From Thermosyntropha sp. (GTDB lineage Bacteria; Bacillota; Syntrophomonadia; Syntrophomonadales; Syntrophomonadaceae): a DNA stretch of 64,000 bases. The stretch spans positions 1 to 64,000 of the forward strand of contig NZ_JACDOH010000007.1 of NCBI RefSeq assembly GCF_017656155.1, given 5' to 3'. Below, one piece after another: positions 27,892-36,190 of the stretch; the first letter of the stretch is position 1, and the number at the start of each line of letters is the position of its first letter. The notes below the pieces were generated by a model. The model had not been told where the DNA came from, did not search any database, and saw only the letters and a program-made list of their open reading frames with translations. Both the position numbers and the translations under genes were made by a program.

Positions 27892-28506
27892 TTAATTATC
27901 GGGAATCTGCTCCAATTGTTTAAGTAAAGTTAAAAAATGAGGAATACCTTCCTCCAAAAGTAAAAAGAAAACCCGCATAATGGTTTCATCATCTGCTCCT
28001 TTTGCATTAAGCAAATCCTGTAAAACCATACCATCAACAGCAGCTAAAAGCCAAGCGGCAAGAGCCCGGGTAAATATATTTTCCTCGGCTCCATAAGTAT
28101 TAACTAAAATGTCTTCAATCCGGCTTATCCATTCATCATATTTTTTCTGGAATCTTTCTTCCAGCTGGCTATTCCCTAACATAACTTCATGGGTCAGATA
28201 AAACTGCAGCTTGTTTTCAGCCGTTTTTTTAAACCTTTCCATAAGATTGTCATAAACATCTTTTATAATTTCTTCACGGTTGCTCTTTCCCTCTTTTGAT
28301 TTTTCGGCAACCCTTGCAGAGGCAGTCAAGCTTTCATCAATAATGTCATACAAAATATCTTCTTTGGAAGCATAATAATGGTATATAGCTCCTGTACTTA
28401 CTCCAGCCTCTTTAGCAATGCTCCGCACAGTCGCTCCGGCTATTCCATTCTCGCTTATAACCTTGCGGGCTGCCTCTATTATTTTTTCTCTGCTCTCAGA
28501 ACTCAT
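27892..28506 (-). CDS. TetR/AcrR family transcriptional regulator
   Basis: 204 residues with an N-terminal TetR helix-turn-helix (about 8-55: IIEAARKVISENGIAGATVRS... SKEDILYDIIDES) and a helical ligand-binding half. It is divergent from the two membrane-protein genes at 28691 and 29654, and a near-palindrome AACCGAACGTCCGTT lies over their predicted transcription start, so the simplest model is repression of those genes. The ligand is unknown. ATG after GGAGGAGTTAATATA. Confidence 0.9.
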   Translation of the reverse strand: MSSESREKIIEAARKVISENGIAGATVRSIAKEAGVSTGAIYHYYASKEDILYDIIDESLTASARVAEKSKEGKSNREEIIKDVYDNLMERFKKTAENKLQFYLTHEVMLGNSQLEERFQKKYDEWISRIEDILVNTYGAEENIFTRALAAWLLAAVDGMVLQDLLNAKGADDETIMRVFFLLLEEGIPHFLTLLKQLEQIPDN

Positions 28507-28601
28507 TATATTAACTCCTCCATAATATGGCTTTTGAGCACATTAATATAATAACACAAACTTAAATTAAAAATAACTTAATCAAAACTGCTTTTTTGTC
28601 A

Positions 28602-28652
28602 TTGACTTTATTATAAATCTTTGTTATTTTATTTACAAACCGAACGTCCGTT
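28602..28652 (+). promoter_or_regulatory. Promoter with TetR-type operator for the membrane-protein pair
   Basis: TTGACT (28602-28607), 17-base spacer, TATTTT (28625-28630). Immediately downstream, at the expected start site, AACCGAACGTCCGTT (28638-28652) is a near-palindrome centred on ACGT, a form common for TetR-family operators. Confidence 0.6.
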
Positions 28653-28690
28653 ATGTTATATTTTATTTTTAATTTAAAGGAGGGTTTTTT

Positions 28691-29548
28691 ATGGCAATAC
28701 CGGCCTGGCAGTATGTAGTTTCAATGTCTGCCTACATTGCTTTTCTGTTGTTCTTCATCGCTTTTATGAGAAAACACTATAAGCTTTCCATGTACTTCTT
28801 TTTGGCTTCACTTTTGACCTTCCCGCTATGGTTTAACGGCGTAGAGGGTTGGTTCCGTTGGGCCAAGATTTTAAGTGTAATCCTCCCGACTATCGTTGTA
28901 GGCTTAGCCCGCATTTCAGTATACGAACAGAGAAAAGGTAAATTTTGGGAGTTTTTGCAAAAGGACTGGCTCTTATGGTTCTTATACTGTATATTATTCC
29001 TGAACATTCTGGAAGCAACCATTAAAGATGCAACTATGGGCAATTATTTCAATGCATTATGCGGTTTATTACTCTGCCTTACAATACCGTTCCCCCCTAA
29101 ATTCTGGAAGATATCCACAGAACCTCATGGCGATTTAATCGCTTATACAACTGCAGCTTGGAATTTTATCTACACTTCATGGAATGCATGCTTCGTATAT
29201 GCAGAAAGCCCGGTATATTTCTTCAGTTCGGTCTGCATTCTTCTGGCAGCTGAATTGTATCCAATTATTAAAGGTCGTCCCGAGCTTTATATCATAGCAC
29301 GCGTATATACTTTAGCTATTCACCTTTTATTGCGGGCATGCTTCGTTGATCTTTTCCCGACACTTATGAATGCTGCGCCATTCCATAACCTGGAAGTCCT
29401 AAAGGTATGGGGAATCATTAACGGCATAATGATAATTCCTTACACACTCTGGCATATGTGGCAGCTTCACACCGGTAAAGCCGATGTAAGCTTCAGACGC
29501 GGAAGAGTAGAAAAACAAGCAGAAAATGAAGAAGTTGCTCTCGCTTAA
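28691..29548 (+). CDS. Unknown integral membrane protein, DUF5692-like (first of two)
   Basis: 285 residues, about seven or eight hydrophobic segments and a charged C-terminal tail (FRRGRVEKQAENEE). I see a distant match in layout to the next gene: NILEATIKDATMGN parallels NIFEAVIRDFQ, WNFIYTSWNACF parallels WNFAYTYNC, and RVYTLAIHLLLR parallels RAQTLALWAMF. Those acidic/basic residues within membrane segments suggest a conserved polar core. No transporter or enzyme family is recognised. ATG after AAAGGAGGGTTTTTT. Probably controlled by the divergent TetR-type regulator. Confidence 0.85.
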   Translation: MAIPAWQYVVSMSAYIAFLLFFIAFMRKHYKLSMYFFLASLLTFPLWFNGVEGWFRWAKILSVILPTIVVGLARISVYEQRKGKFWEFLQKDWLLWFLYCILFLNILEATIKDATMGNYFNALCGLLLCLTIPFPPKFWKISTEPHGDLIAYTTAAWNFIYTSWNACFVYAESPVYFFSSVCILLAAELYPIIKGRPELYIIARVYTLAIHLLLRACFVDLFPTLMNAAPFHNLEVLKVWGIINGIMIIPYTLWHMWQLHTGKADVSFRRGRVEKQAENEEVALA

Positions 29549-29592
29549 ATTTATTCCCCTTATCCTTATATGTAAAATTAATTTCATTATCT

Positions 29593-29613
29593 GGACTGGC
29601 CTTAAGCCAGTCC
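29593..29613 (+). terminator. Hairpin between the two membrane-protein genes
   Basis: Perfect 8-bp stem GGACTGGC/GCCAGTCC with loop CTTAA, without a close T-run (GATTTTT follows 9 bases later). Could be a partial terminator or a processing site that sets the ratio of the two products. Confidence 0.45.
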
Positions 29614-29653
29614 AATCCCTGATTTTTAAAAATAAAAACAGGAGGTATTTTTT

Positions 29654-30589
29654 ATGGGTATTTTATATGAACAAATCGGACTTACCGGCTGGGGAATAGG
29701 AATTTTTGTCCTTCTCGCCTTAATGGCATTTAATGAACTCGGCCGAACTACCAAATGGGGAGGTATTGTTCTTTTTTTAATCACCCCGATTGTTTTAACC
29801 ATTCTTGTTTGGCCAACCACTGCTGCACCAGGTAATGAATATGGAACCGGCAACTGGTTCAACTGGGTCAAAACTTACTCAGCACTTGCTGGATGTCTTG
29901 GTTTTATGGCTCTCCGTTTTATTCCCGGTTTGGTAGAAAAAAAATGGGCCTTATGGTTTCCACCTCTAATTTTAGGAATTAATATCTTTGAAGCAGTTAT
30001 CCGCGATTTTCAATGTTTCACCTTCGGTGCGTGGGAAGGAGCATATATAAACAACCTCTGGGTAATGTCAGGGCCTTGGAATATAATGAACGGCATAGCA
30101 GGAATACTTAACATCATGACTATCTGCGGTTGGTATGGCATATTTATTTCCAAGGACAGAACCAAAGACATGATCTGGCCTGACATGATCTGGCCCTGGA
30201 TTATTGCCTATGACCTGTGGAATTTCGCATACACATACAACTGCATAGCTGACCATTCATTCTACTGTGGGTTAATTCTTTTACTTTCCTGCACCATCCC
30301 TGCTTTCTTTATCAAAAAGGGTGCATGGTTGCAGCATCGCGCACAAACTCTGGCATTATGGGCCATGTTTGTTATGACTGTTCCTCAATTTGTAGATCGC
30401 ATAGCTCCTGTTCACACTACCCACAATCCAGCTGCATTCTTTACAGTAAGTTTCCTTGCTCTAGCTGCTAATGTTGCACTGGCAATTTATCAGTTTAACA
30501 AAATCCGCAAACATAAAATTAATCCTCTGGGAGAGGAAGTTTATAAAGATACCAAGGCATATCAAAGAGCAGTTGCTGAAAATATCTAA
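29654..30589 (+). CDS. DUF5692-like integral membrane protein (second of two)
   Basis: 311 residues, about eight hydrophobic segments. From memory it resembles the DUF5692 family of clostridial membrane proteins, for which no function is known to me. Notable conserved-looking polar stretches are NIFEAVIRDFQ near residue 112, MIWPDMIWPWIIAYDLWNFAY near 175, HRAQTLALWAMF near 230 and a late VDRIAPVHTTHNPAA. The segment DMIWP is directly repeated at about residues 174-183. ATG after AGGAGGTATTTTTT. It lies 105 bases after its distant paralogue and ends at a strong terminator. Confidence 0.87.
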   Translation: MGILYEQIGLTGWGIGIFVLLALMAFNELGRTTKWGGIVLFLITPIVLTILVWPTTAAPGNEYGTGNWFNWVKTYSALAGCLGFMALRFIPGLVEKKWALWFPPLILGINIFEAVIRDFQCFTFGAWEGAYINNLWVMSGPWNIMNGIAGILNIMTICGWYGIFISKDRTKDMIWPDMIWPWIIAYDLWNFAYTYNCIADHSFYCGLILLLSCTIPAFFIKKGAWLQHRAQTLALWAMFVMTVPQFVDRIAPVHTTHNPAAFFTVSFLALAANVALAIYQFNKIRKHKINPLGEEVYKDTKAYQRAVAENI

Positions 30590-30604
30590 CTCTCTCCTCC
30601 AAAG

Positions 30605-30650
30605 TAAGCAGGCAATGAAGGTAACAAATTCAAATGCCTGCTTATTTTTT
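30605..30650 (+). terminator. Terminator after the membrane-protein pair
   Basis: Stem TAAGCAGGCA/TGCCTGCTTA (30605-30614 with 30635-30644), long loop, then TTTTTT. Confidence 0.75.
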
Positions 30651-30680
30651 ATTGAAAATCAATAAATAAATTTCTGAACA

Positions 30681-30724
30681 AAATACCCGCCGGCATTTTT
30701 AAAACTACCGGCGGGTATTTTTAC
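30681..30724. terminator. Bidirectional terminator, end of fdhA
   Basis: A 13-bp stem AAATACCCGCCGG/CCGGCGGGTATTT with T-rich flanks on both strands, 36 bases past the fdhA stop. Confidence 0.8.
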
Positions 30725-30759
30725 CAAATCTTATATGTTATTCATTCCCCCATTATTAT

Positions 30760-33456
30760 TTATATCTTTTCTATTTTGGCTGCTGCTAATTTAAATTCAG
30801 GTATTTTAGCCACCGGATCTAGGGAATTGGCATTAGTCAGATGATTTGCCGCGGCTTCTCCAAAATGGAAAGTAGTAAATACTATCCCTTCCTTTATGTT
30901 TTCGGTTACTTTAGCTTTGAGTTTAATACTTCCGCGGCGAGTGCTTAATTTTATCATATCACCATCCTTTATATTGTACGTTTCAGCAGTACGCGGATTT
31001 ATCTCCACCTCATTATGCGGTCTATGCTGGTCAATCGCCGCTACCCTCCTGGTCATAGTTCCAGTATGATAGTGATAAAGGCTGCGCCCGGTGGTAAGTA
31101 TCAAAGGATACTCCTCATCCGGCATCTCAGCCGCTTCTCTGTATTCTACCGGATGAAATTTGCCTAAACCTCTCGTAAATGTTTCCTTATGAAGAATAGG
31201 AGTTCCCAGATGATTTGTGTGAGGGCAAGGCCACTGGATACCGCTTTTTTCTATTCGCTCATAGGTTATCCCGGCATAAGAAGGAGTAAGGCTCCTTATT
31301 TCCTCAAATATCTCCTCAGGAGAATCATAACGCATAGGATATCCCATTCTTGATGCTACTTCACACAAAATTTGCCAGTCCGGCTTTGCGTTTCCTCTAG
31401 GTTTTATTGCCTTTCTTACCCTTTGCACCCTTCTTTCCGTGTTGGTAAAGGTTCCATCTTTTTCAGCAAAGCTTGCCCCCGGTAAAACTACATCTGCTTT
31501 AAGTGCAGTCTCTGTAAGGAAAATATCTTGAACCACCAAAAATTCTAAATTATCTAAAGCCTCTTCCACATGACGGCTGTCAGGGTCGCTGAGCATTGGA
31601 TTTTCTCCTATAATATAAATGGCTTTTATATTCCCTTTTACTGCCTCATTTATTATTTCGGTCAAAGTTAAGCCTTTTTCAGGCGGAAGCTTTACTCCCC
31701 ATGCCTTTTCAAACTTTATCCGGTTTTCTTCTACTTCTACCTTCTGATAGCCAGTATAAACATCAGGCAGCCCTCCCATATCACAGGCTCCCTGCACATT
31801 ATTCTGCCCCCGCAAAGGATTTACTCCGCTTCCCGGCTTGCCAATATTACCGGTAAGCATAGCCAGGTTAGCTATAGCAAAAACATTATCAGTCCCTTTG
31901 CTATGCTGGGTAACTCCCATAGAGTAACAGATAGCAGCTTTATCAGCTTTTGCATACAACCTGGCTGCCTTAACAATTTCTTCTGCCGGCACTCCACATA
32001 TAGCCTCCGCCATTTCAGGGGTATATTTTTTAACTGTTGCTTTCAGTTCTTCAAAGCCTTCTGTCCGCTTCTCAATAAACTCTTCATCCAGCAAATCTTC
32101 TTTTATAATCACATTCATCATAGCATTCAAAAGCACAATATCTGTTCCCGGCTTAAAAGGTAAGTAAATTTCAGCTATATCAGCAAGTTCAATCCTTCTT
32201 GGGTCTGCTACAATAAGTTTAGCCCCTCTTTTTAAAACATTTTGCCTTATCTTATAACCTATTACCGGATGATTTTCAGTTGTATTAGTCCCAATAAGGA
32301 AAATAACTTCTGCCTCTTCCTCTAAATCTTTTATACTGTTAGTCATTGCTCCACTGCCAAATGCTGCGCCAAGACCGGCGACAGTAACGGAATGTCAGAG
32401 GCGTGCACAGTGATCAACATTATTAGTTCCTATAACCGCCCTAGCCAGTTTCTGCGCCAGATAGTTTTCTTCATTGGTGGTGCGGGCAGAAGTAAATACA
32501 GCCATAGAACCAGCCCCCCACCTTTCTTTTATCTCTTTTAAGCGGGAAGCTGTATAATCTAAAGCTTCATCCCAGCTTACCGGAACTAATTCTCCATCTT
32601 TTCTTACCAAAGGCTGGGTAAGCCTTTCTTTTGAATTTACAAAGTCCCAGCCAAAACGGCCTTTTACACATAAAGCCCCACGATTGACCGGGCTTAATCT
32701 TTCATCCCTGACCGAATTTACTCCTACTACCTGGTCATTTAAAACCTTGAGTTCTAAAGTACATCCTGTTCCACAATAAGAACAAATCGTCCGGACTTTT
32801 TCAGTCTGATAATCTCTTCCACGTCCCTTTTCAACCTTGCTCACCAAAGCCCCTACCGGACATACCATTACACATTGACCGCAAAATACACAGGTTGAAT
32901 CTTTAAGTCCACCGTCAAAAGCAGTAGAAATCACAACTTCATGTCCGCGGTTTTTCAAGTTTATAGCAAACGCACCCGTAATTTCTGCACAAGCCCGGAC
33001 ACATTTAGTGCACATTATGCACTTATCATAATCCCTTTCAATAAACGGGTTGGGGTCGTCCTTATAAAAATGCGGCTCTTCCCCTTTGAATCTGCTGTCT
33101 TTTACTCCATAGCGGTAGCAATAATCCTGAAGGCGGCAGTTTCCATCTTTTTCACAGACATGGCAATCCAGCCTATGCCGGGCTAAAAGCAGCTCCAATA
33201 TAACCTTCCTTGCTTCAACCACCTCTTCACTTTCCGTTTGTACAACCATACCTTCTTCAGCCGGAGTAACACAGCTCGCAGCCAAGGTTCGCCTTCCTTC
33301 CACTTCTACTACACACATGCGGCATGATCCTGCCAGCTTTAACTCCGGATCATAACAAAGAGTAGGTATATCAGCACCTGCCAATCGGCAGGCCTCCAAA
33401 AGCATAGTACCTCGAGGAACTGTTACATTTTTTCCATCTATGGTAAGGTTTATCAC
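30760..33456 (-). CDS. fdhA: NAD-linked formate dehydrogenase alpha subunit, selenoprotein
   Basis: A single 898-residue selenoprotein read through an in-frame UGA (32395-32397, residue Sec354); conventional annotation would split it at 32395. Order: [2Fe-2S] domain with Cys34/45/48/62, NuoG-type cluster with His94 and Cys98/101/107, two [4Fe-4S] sites (Cys146-156 and Cys189-199), a cubane near the active site (Cys225/228/232/263), then the molybdopterin (or tungstopterin) oxidoreductase domain, with Sec in [16 protein letters not shown], and the cofactor-binding C-terminus. It oxidises formate or reduces CO2. GTG start at 33456 after GGGAGGAATTAGAAAA. Follows nuoF- and nuoE-like genes, and mobB lies further upstream. 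Confidence 0.95.
32364..32397 (-). promoter_or_regulatory. Selenocysteine UGA codon and SECIS hairpin in fdhA
   Basis: Minus-strand UGA at 32397-32395, 10 bases, then CTG-U-CGCC GGUCUU GGCG-CAG (32384-32364). The 7-bp stem has a single bulged U and an apical GGUCUU loop, the features SelB recognises in E. coli fdhF. Confidence 0.92.
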
Positions 33457-33476
33457 TTTTCTAATTCCTCCCTCAC

Positions 33477-34697
33477 TTAGTTTAATTTAGCCATATAATC
33501 CGATTTAAAATGTTTTATACTTGTCTCTATAGGAATAGGAGCTGCCTGCCCCAACCCACACAAGGATGCTTTTTGCATAACCCGGGACAAAACTAAAATA
33601 TTTTCTATGTCCTCCGGTTTGCCTAATCCCTTATTAATTCGTGTCATCATTTCATACATACGGAAAGTACCTTCCCTGCATGGGTTACATTTTCCGCAGG
33701 ATTCATGCTTGAAAAATTTGGCAATTCTAGTCGCTATATCTACTATATCCCGGGTTTCATCTAAAACAAAAACTGCCCCTGAACCTAAAGAAGCCCCAAT
33801 TTTAGTCATAGAATCGAAATCAATCGGAGTATCAATATTTTTCTTGGGTATAAATGCACCGGAACTTCCTCCTACCTGAACCGCCTTTAATTCTCGGCCG
33901 CTTTTTATGCCTCCTCCTAATTCATAAATCACATCAGACAGAAGATAATCAGTAGGAACTTCGAAATAGGTAGGATTATTAATATCTCCAGTTAAAGTCA
34001 AAATCTTCGTCCCCGGATAATTAGGAGCACCAATCGAAGCAAACCACTCAGCACCATTAACCAAAATATAAGGCAAGCACGCAAAAGTCTCAACATTGTT
34101 CACAACTGTTGGCATTCCCCATAAACCCTCTACTCCGGGAAAAGGCGGCTTAAATCTGGGTTCACCACGTTGTCCCTCAATAGATTCAATAAGCGCAGTT
34201 TCTTCACCGCAAACATAAGCCCCTGCTCCCATTCTGACTTCTATATCAAAATCTTCTAATGCACCTATTTCTTTAGCACTTTTAATCGCATTATTCAAAA
34301 GTTTTACTATATAAGGATATTCTCCACGACAGTATATATAGCCTTTTTCAGCTCCAATAGCTGTCGCACATATTGCCATCCCTTCCAGCAAGGCTTGAGC
34401 ATTTTTTTCACATATAATGCGATCTTTATAAGTTCCAGGTTCACCTTCATCCAAATTGCACACTACATACTTTATGGGAGCATTTTCTGGAATAAAACTC
34501 CACTTCATTCCGGTATTAAAACCTGCACCCCCACGTCCTCTGAGATTAGATTTTTTTACTTCTTCAATAATCTTTTTTGGTTTCATGCGGCGGGCCTTTT
34601 CTAATCCTTTATATCCGCCTACTTTAATATAATCCTCTGCCTTTTCCGGGTTTATCTTATCAGCATATTCCAGTATTATGCGCTTTTCCCCTTTCAT
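33477..34697 (-). CDS. NuoF-like NADH-binding subunit of formate dehydrogenase
   Basis: FMN- and NADH-binding subunit with a [4Fe-4S] cluster. GRGGAGFNTGMKW near residue 55 binds FMN, GAGAYVCGEETALIESIEG near 165 belongs to the NADH/FMN site, and SCGKCNPCREGT near 340 gives three cluster Cys, with a fourth in ASLCGLGQ. At 406 residues it lacks both the N-terminal thioredoxin-like [2Fe-2S] domain and the C-terminal double-cubane ferredoxin domain found in many electron-bifurcating HydB proteins. It sits between NuoE-like and FdhA, 20 bases from fdhA. Expected role: linking NADH to formate/CO2. Confidence 0.92.
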   Translation of the reverse strand: MKGEKRIILEYADKINPEKAEDYIKVGGYKGLEKARRMKPKKIIEEVKKSNLRGRGGAGFNTGMKWSFIPENAPIKYVVCNLDEGEPGTYKDRIICEKNAQALLEGMAICATAIGAEKGYIYCRGEYPYIVKLLNNAIKSAKEIGALEDFDIEVRMGAGAYVCGEETALIESIEGQRGEPRFKPPFPGVEGLWGMPTVVNNVETFACLPYILVNGAEWFASIGAPNYPGTKILTLTGDINNPTYFEVPTDYLLSDVIYELGGGIKSGRELKAVQVGGSSGAFIPKKNIDTPIDFDSMTKIGASLGSGAVFVLDETRDIVDIATRIAKFFKHESCGKCNPCREGTFRMYEMMTRINKGLGKPEDIENILVLSRVMQKASLCGLGQAAPIPIETSIKHFKSDYMAKLN

Positions 34698-34708
34698 ACT
34701 TCTCCCCC

Positions 34709-35158
34709 TTATTCATATTTACTTAAAATCTGCGGAATTTTTTCTGGAGTAACATTAAGTTCAGGTTCGCCATTTATGGTTATAACCGGTGTAGCCTGAC
34801 ACTGTCCTACACATTCACAAAGTTCTAAAGTAAATTTGCCATCCGGGGTAGTCTCCCCTGCTTTTATTCCCAGATAACTTTCTAATGCCTTAAGAACCTT
34901 ATCAGCTCCCGCTACATGACATGGAGCACTTTCACACATGCGTATAATATATTTGCCCCTTTTTTCAATCGAAAAATGAGTATAAAAAGTTGCTATACCA
35001 TAGGCTTCTGCTTCAGGAATTCTAAAAATCCTTGCTGTTTCTTTTAGAGCTTCCTGAGGAATAAAATTATATTCCTTTTGCAAAGCATGAAAAGCTTCGA
35101 TAATTCCCCCTTTTTTGTCTTTAAATGGTGCTATAATTTCCTCAAAACTTTTCCCCAC
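34709..35158 (-). CDS. NuoE-like [2Fe-2S] subunit of formate dehydrogenase
   Basis: Thioredoxin-like [2Fe-2S] protein. Cluster ligands: Cys in CESAPCHVAGAD and in LCECVGQCQATPV. The GTG at 35158 is used because AAGGAGG lies 9 bases upstream, giving 149 residues; the frame extends to 35233, but that part crosses a terminator hairpin. Lies 11 bases upstream of the NuoF-like gene. Confidence 0.92.
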   Translation of the reverse strand: MGKSFEEIIAPFKDKKGGIIEAFHALQKEYNFIPQEALKETARIFRIPEAEAYGIATFYTHFSIEKRGKYIIRMCESAPCHVAGADKVLKALESYLGIKAGETTPDGKFTLELCECVGQCQATPVITINGEPELNVTPEKIPQILSKYE

Positions 35159-35189
35159 TATATCATCCTCCTTAAGTGAAAAAAATAAC

Positions 35190-35221
35190 AAATAAAAAGG
35201 ACAACCGTTAAGGCTGTCCTT
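35190..35221 (-). terminator. Hairpin terminator/attenuator before the nuoE-like gene
   Basis: Stem AAGGACAGCC/GGTTGTCCTT (one G-T pair) followed by TTTATTTG. No promoter is visible in the 31 bases between it and the GTG, so expression of the FDH genes may depend on read-through. Confidence 0.7.
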
Positions 35222-35241
35222 CACCCCTTGCATGAATCTAG

Positions 35242-35607
35242 TTATAAATCGCTTCCCTTATCGTCTTCCTCCTCATCATTATATAAGCCTTTGTGCCTGC
35301 CTTCACGATAATGTCCGTGCAGTTCATAGTTTCCGCCTTCTAAAACTAAAACCTTAGAATTTATAATAGCATCAGCCACCTTGCGATGAGCTTCAACCAA
35401 AATGCGCTGAAAGGTAGTCCGGGAAACCTGCATTTCTTCTGCACACCTCACCTGATCATAGCCTAATAAATCTTTAAGGCGCAAGGCTTCTGCCTCTTCT
35501 ATTTTTAAAATAACTTCCTCTAATTCATATCCCGGTATCCCTGCCGGCTTAAAGCAGTTAGCCCGGGGAATATGTCCCACTCTGCGACACTTAACCCTTC
35601 TCGGCAT
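35242..35607 (-). CDS. DUF134 (UPF0251) family DNA-binding protein
   Basis: 121 residues from the ATG at 35607, which follows AGGAGGTTTTAC. The N-terminus MPRRVKCRRVGHIP and the sigma-70-region-4-like helix-turn-helix (EEAEALRLKDLLGYDQVRCAEEMQVSRTTFQRIL, in two parts, about residues 38-75) are typical of UPF0251 proteins, for which no confirmed role is known to me. The C-terminus is His-rich and then acidic (ELHGHYREGRHKGLYN; DEEEDD), which might bind metal. It lies between mobB and the FDH genes and might regulate them; that is inference from position only. Confidence 0.85.
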   Translation of the reverse strand: MPRRVKCRRVGHIPRANCFKPAGIPGYELEEVILKIEEAEALRLKDLLGYDQVRCAEEMQVSRTTFQRILVEAHRKVADAIINSKVLVLEGGNYELHGHYREGRHKGLYNDEEEDDKGSDL

Positions 35608-35685
35608 GTAAAACCTCCTGCAAAATATAGGAATAACTAGAATTATCAAATATTTGCCCTTAAAAATCAACCTCTATTGGCTTAT

Positions 35686-36177
35686 TTATATATTGAAAAA
35701 TTTCAAGAGATAATCTGTAAGCTCTTCTATTTGTTCAAAAGCAAATACTTTTATGGTTCCTTTCCCATCATCTACTTTAAAATCAGCTACCCTCGCTATT
35801 ATGCTGGGTAGATTTAAATACTCAGTGCTTATATCTTTTCTTAATACCTCAACTGCAGGGTAACCTGCCTTTTTGTATCCTTCGGTAATTATTAAATCAG
35901 CATAAGGCGCAACTTCTGCAATAATCTGGTTTAATGAGCGCGGTGAAGAATTACGCCGGTATACTATCTCCACATCATCACAAACCGTCAAAACTAAAGG
36001 AATTCCACCTCTAAACAACTTTCCTGAATCATTGGTAACATCTATATCGATACCATGATGGGCATGTTTTATAACTGCTGTTCTTACTCCTTTTTGTTCC
36101 ATAAAGGATGCCACCCTGGTAAGAAGCGTAGTCTTACCAGCATTATGCCAACCTACAAAAGAAATCACCGGTTTCAT
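35686..36177 (-). CDS. mobB: Molybdopterin-guanine dinucleotide biosynthesis protein B
   Basis: GTP-binding protein that helps MobA attach GMP to molybdopterin. P-loop GWHNAGKTTLL near residue 8, KHAHHGIDID, and TEGYKKAGYPAVEV near 115 are typical. 163 residues. ATG at 36177; the mtaD stop is 14 bases upstream. Placed just before the formate dehydrogenase genes, which need this cofactor. Confidence 0.92.
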   Translation of the reverse strand: MKPVISFVGWHNAGKTTLLTRVASFMEQKGVRTAVIKHAHHGIDIDVTNDSGKLFRGGIPLVLTVCDDVEIVYRRNSSPRSLNQIIAEVAPYADLIITEGYKKAGYPAVEVLRKDISTEYLNLPSIIARVADFKVDDGKGTIKVFAFEQIEELTDYLLKFFNI

Positions 36178-36190
36178 ATTATATCACCGT

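Noticed and set aside
30760-33456. Formate dehydrogenase split by a nonsense mutation (pseudogene).
   Set aside because: The UGA is exactly at the active-site Sec position and is followed by a SECIS hairpin; both halves are fully conserved.
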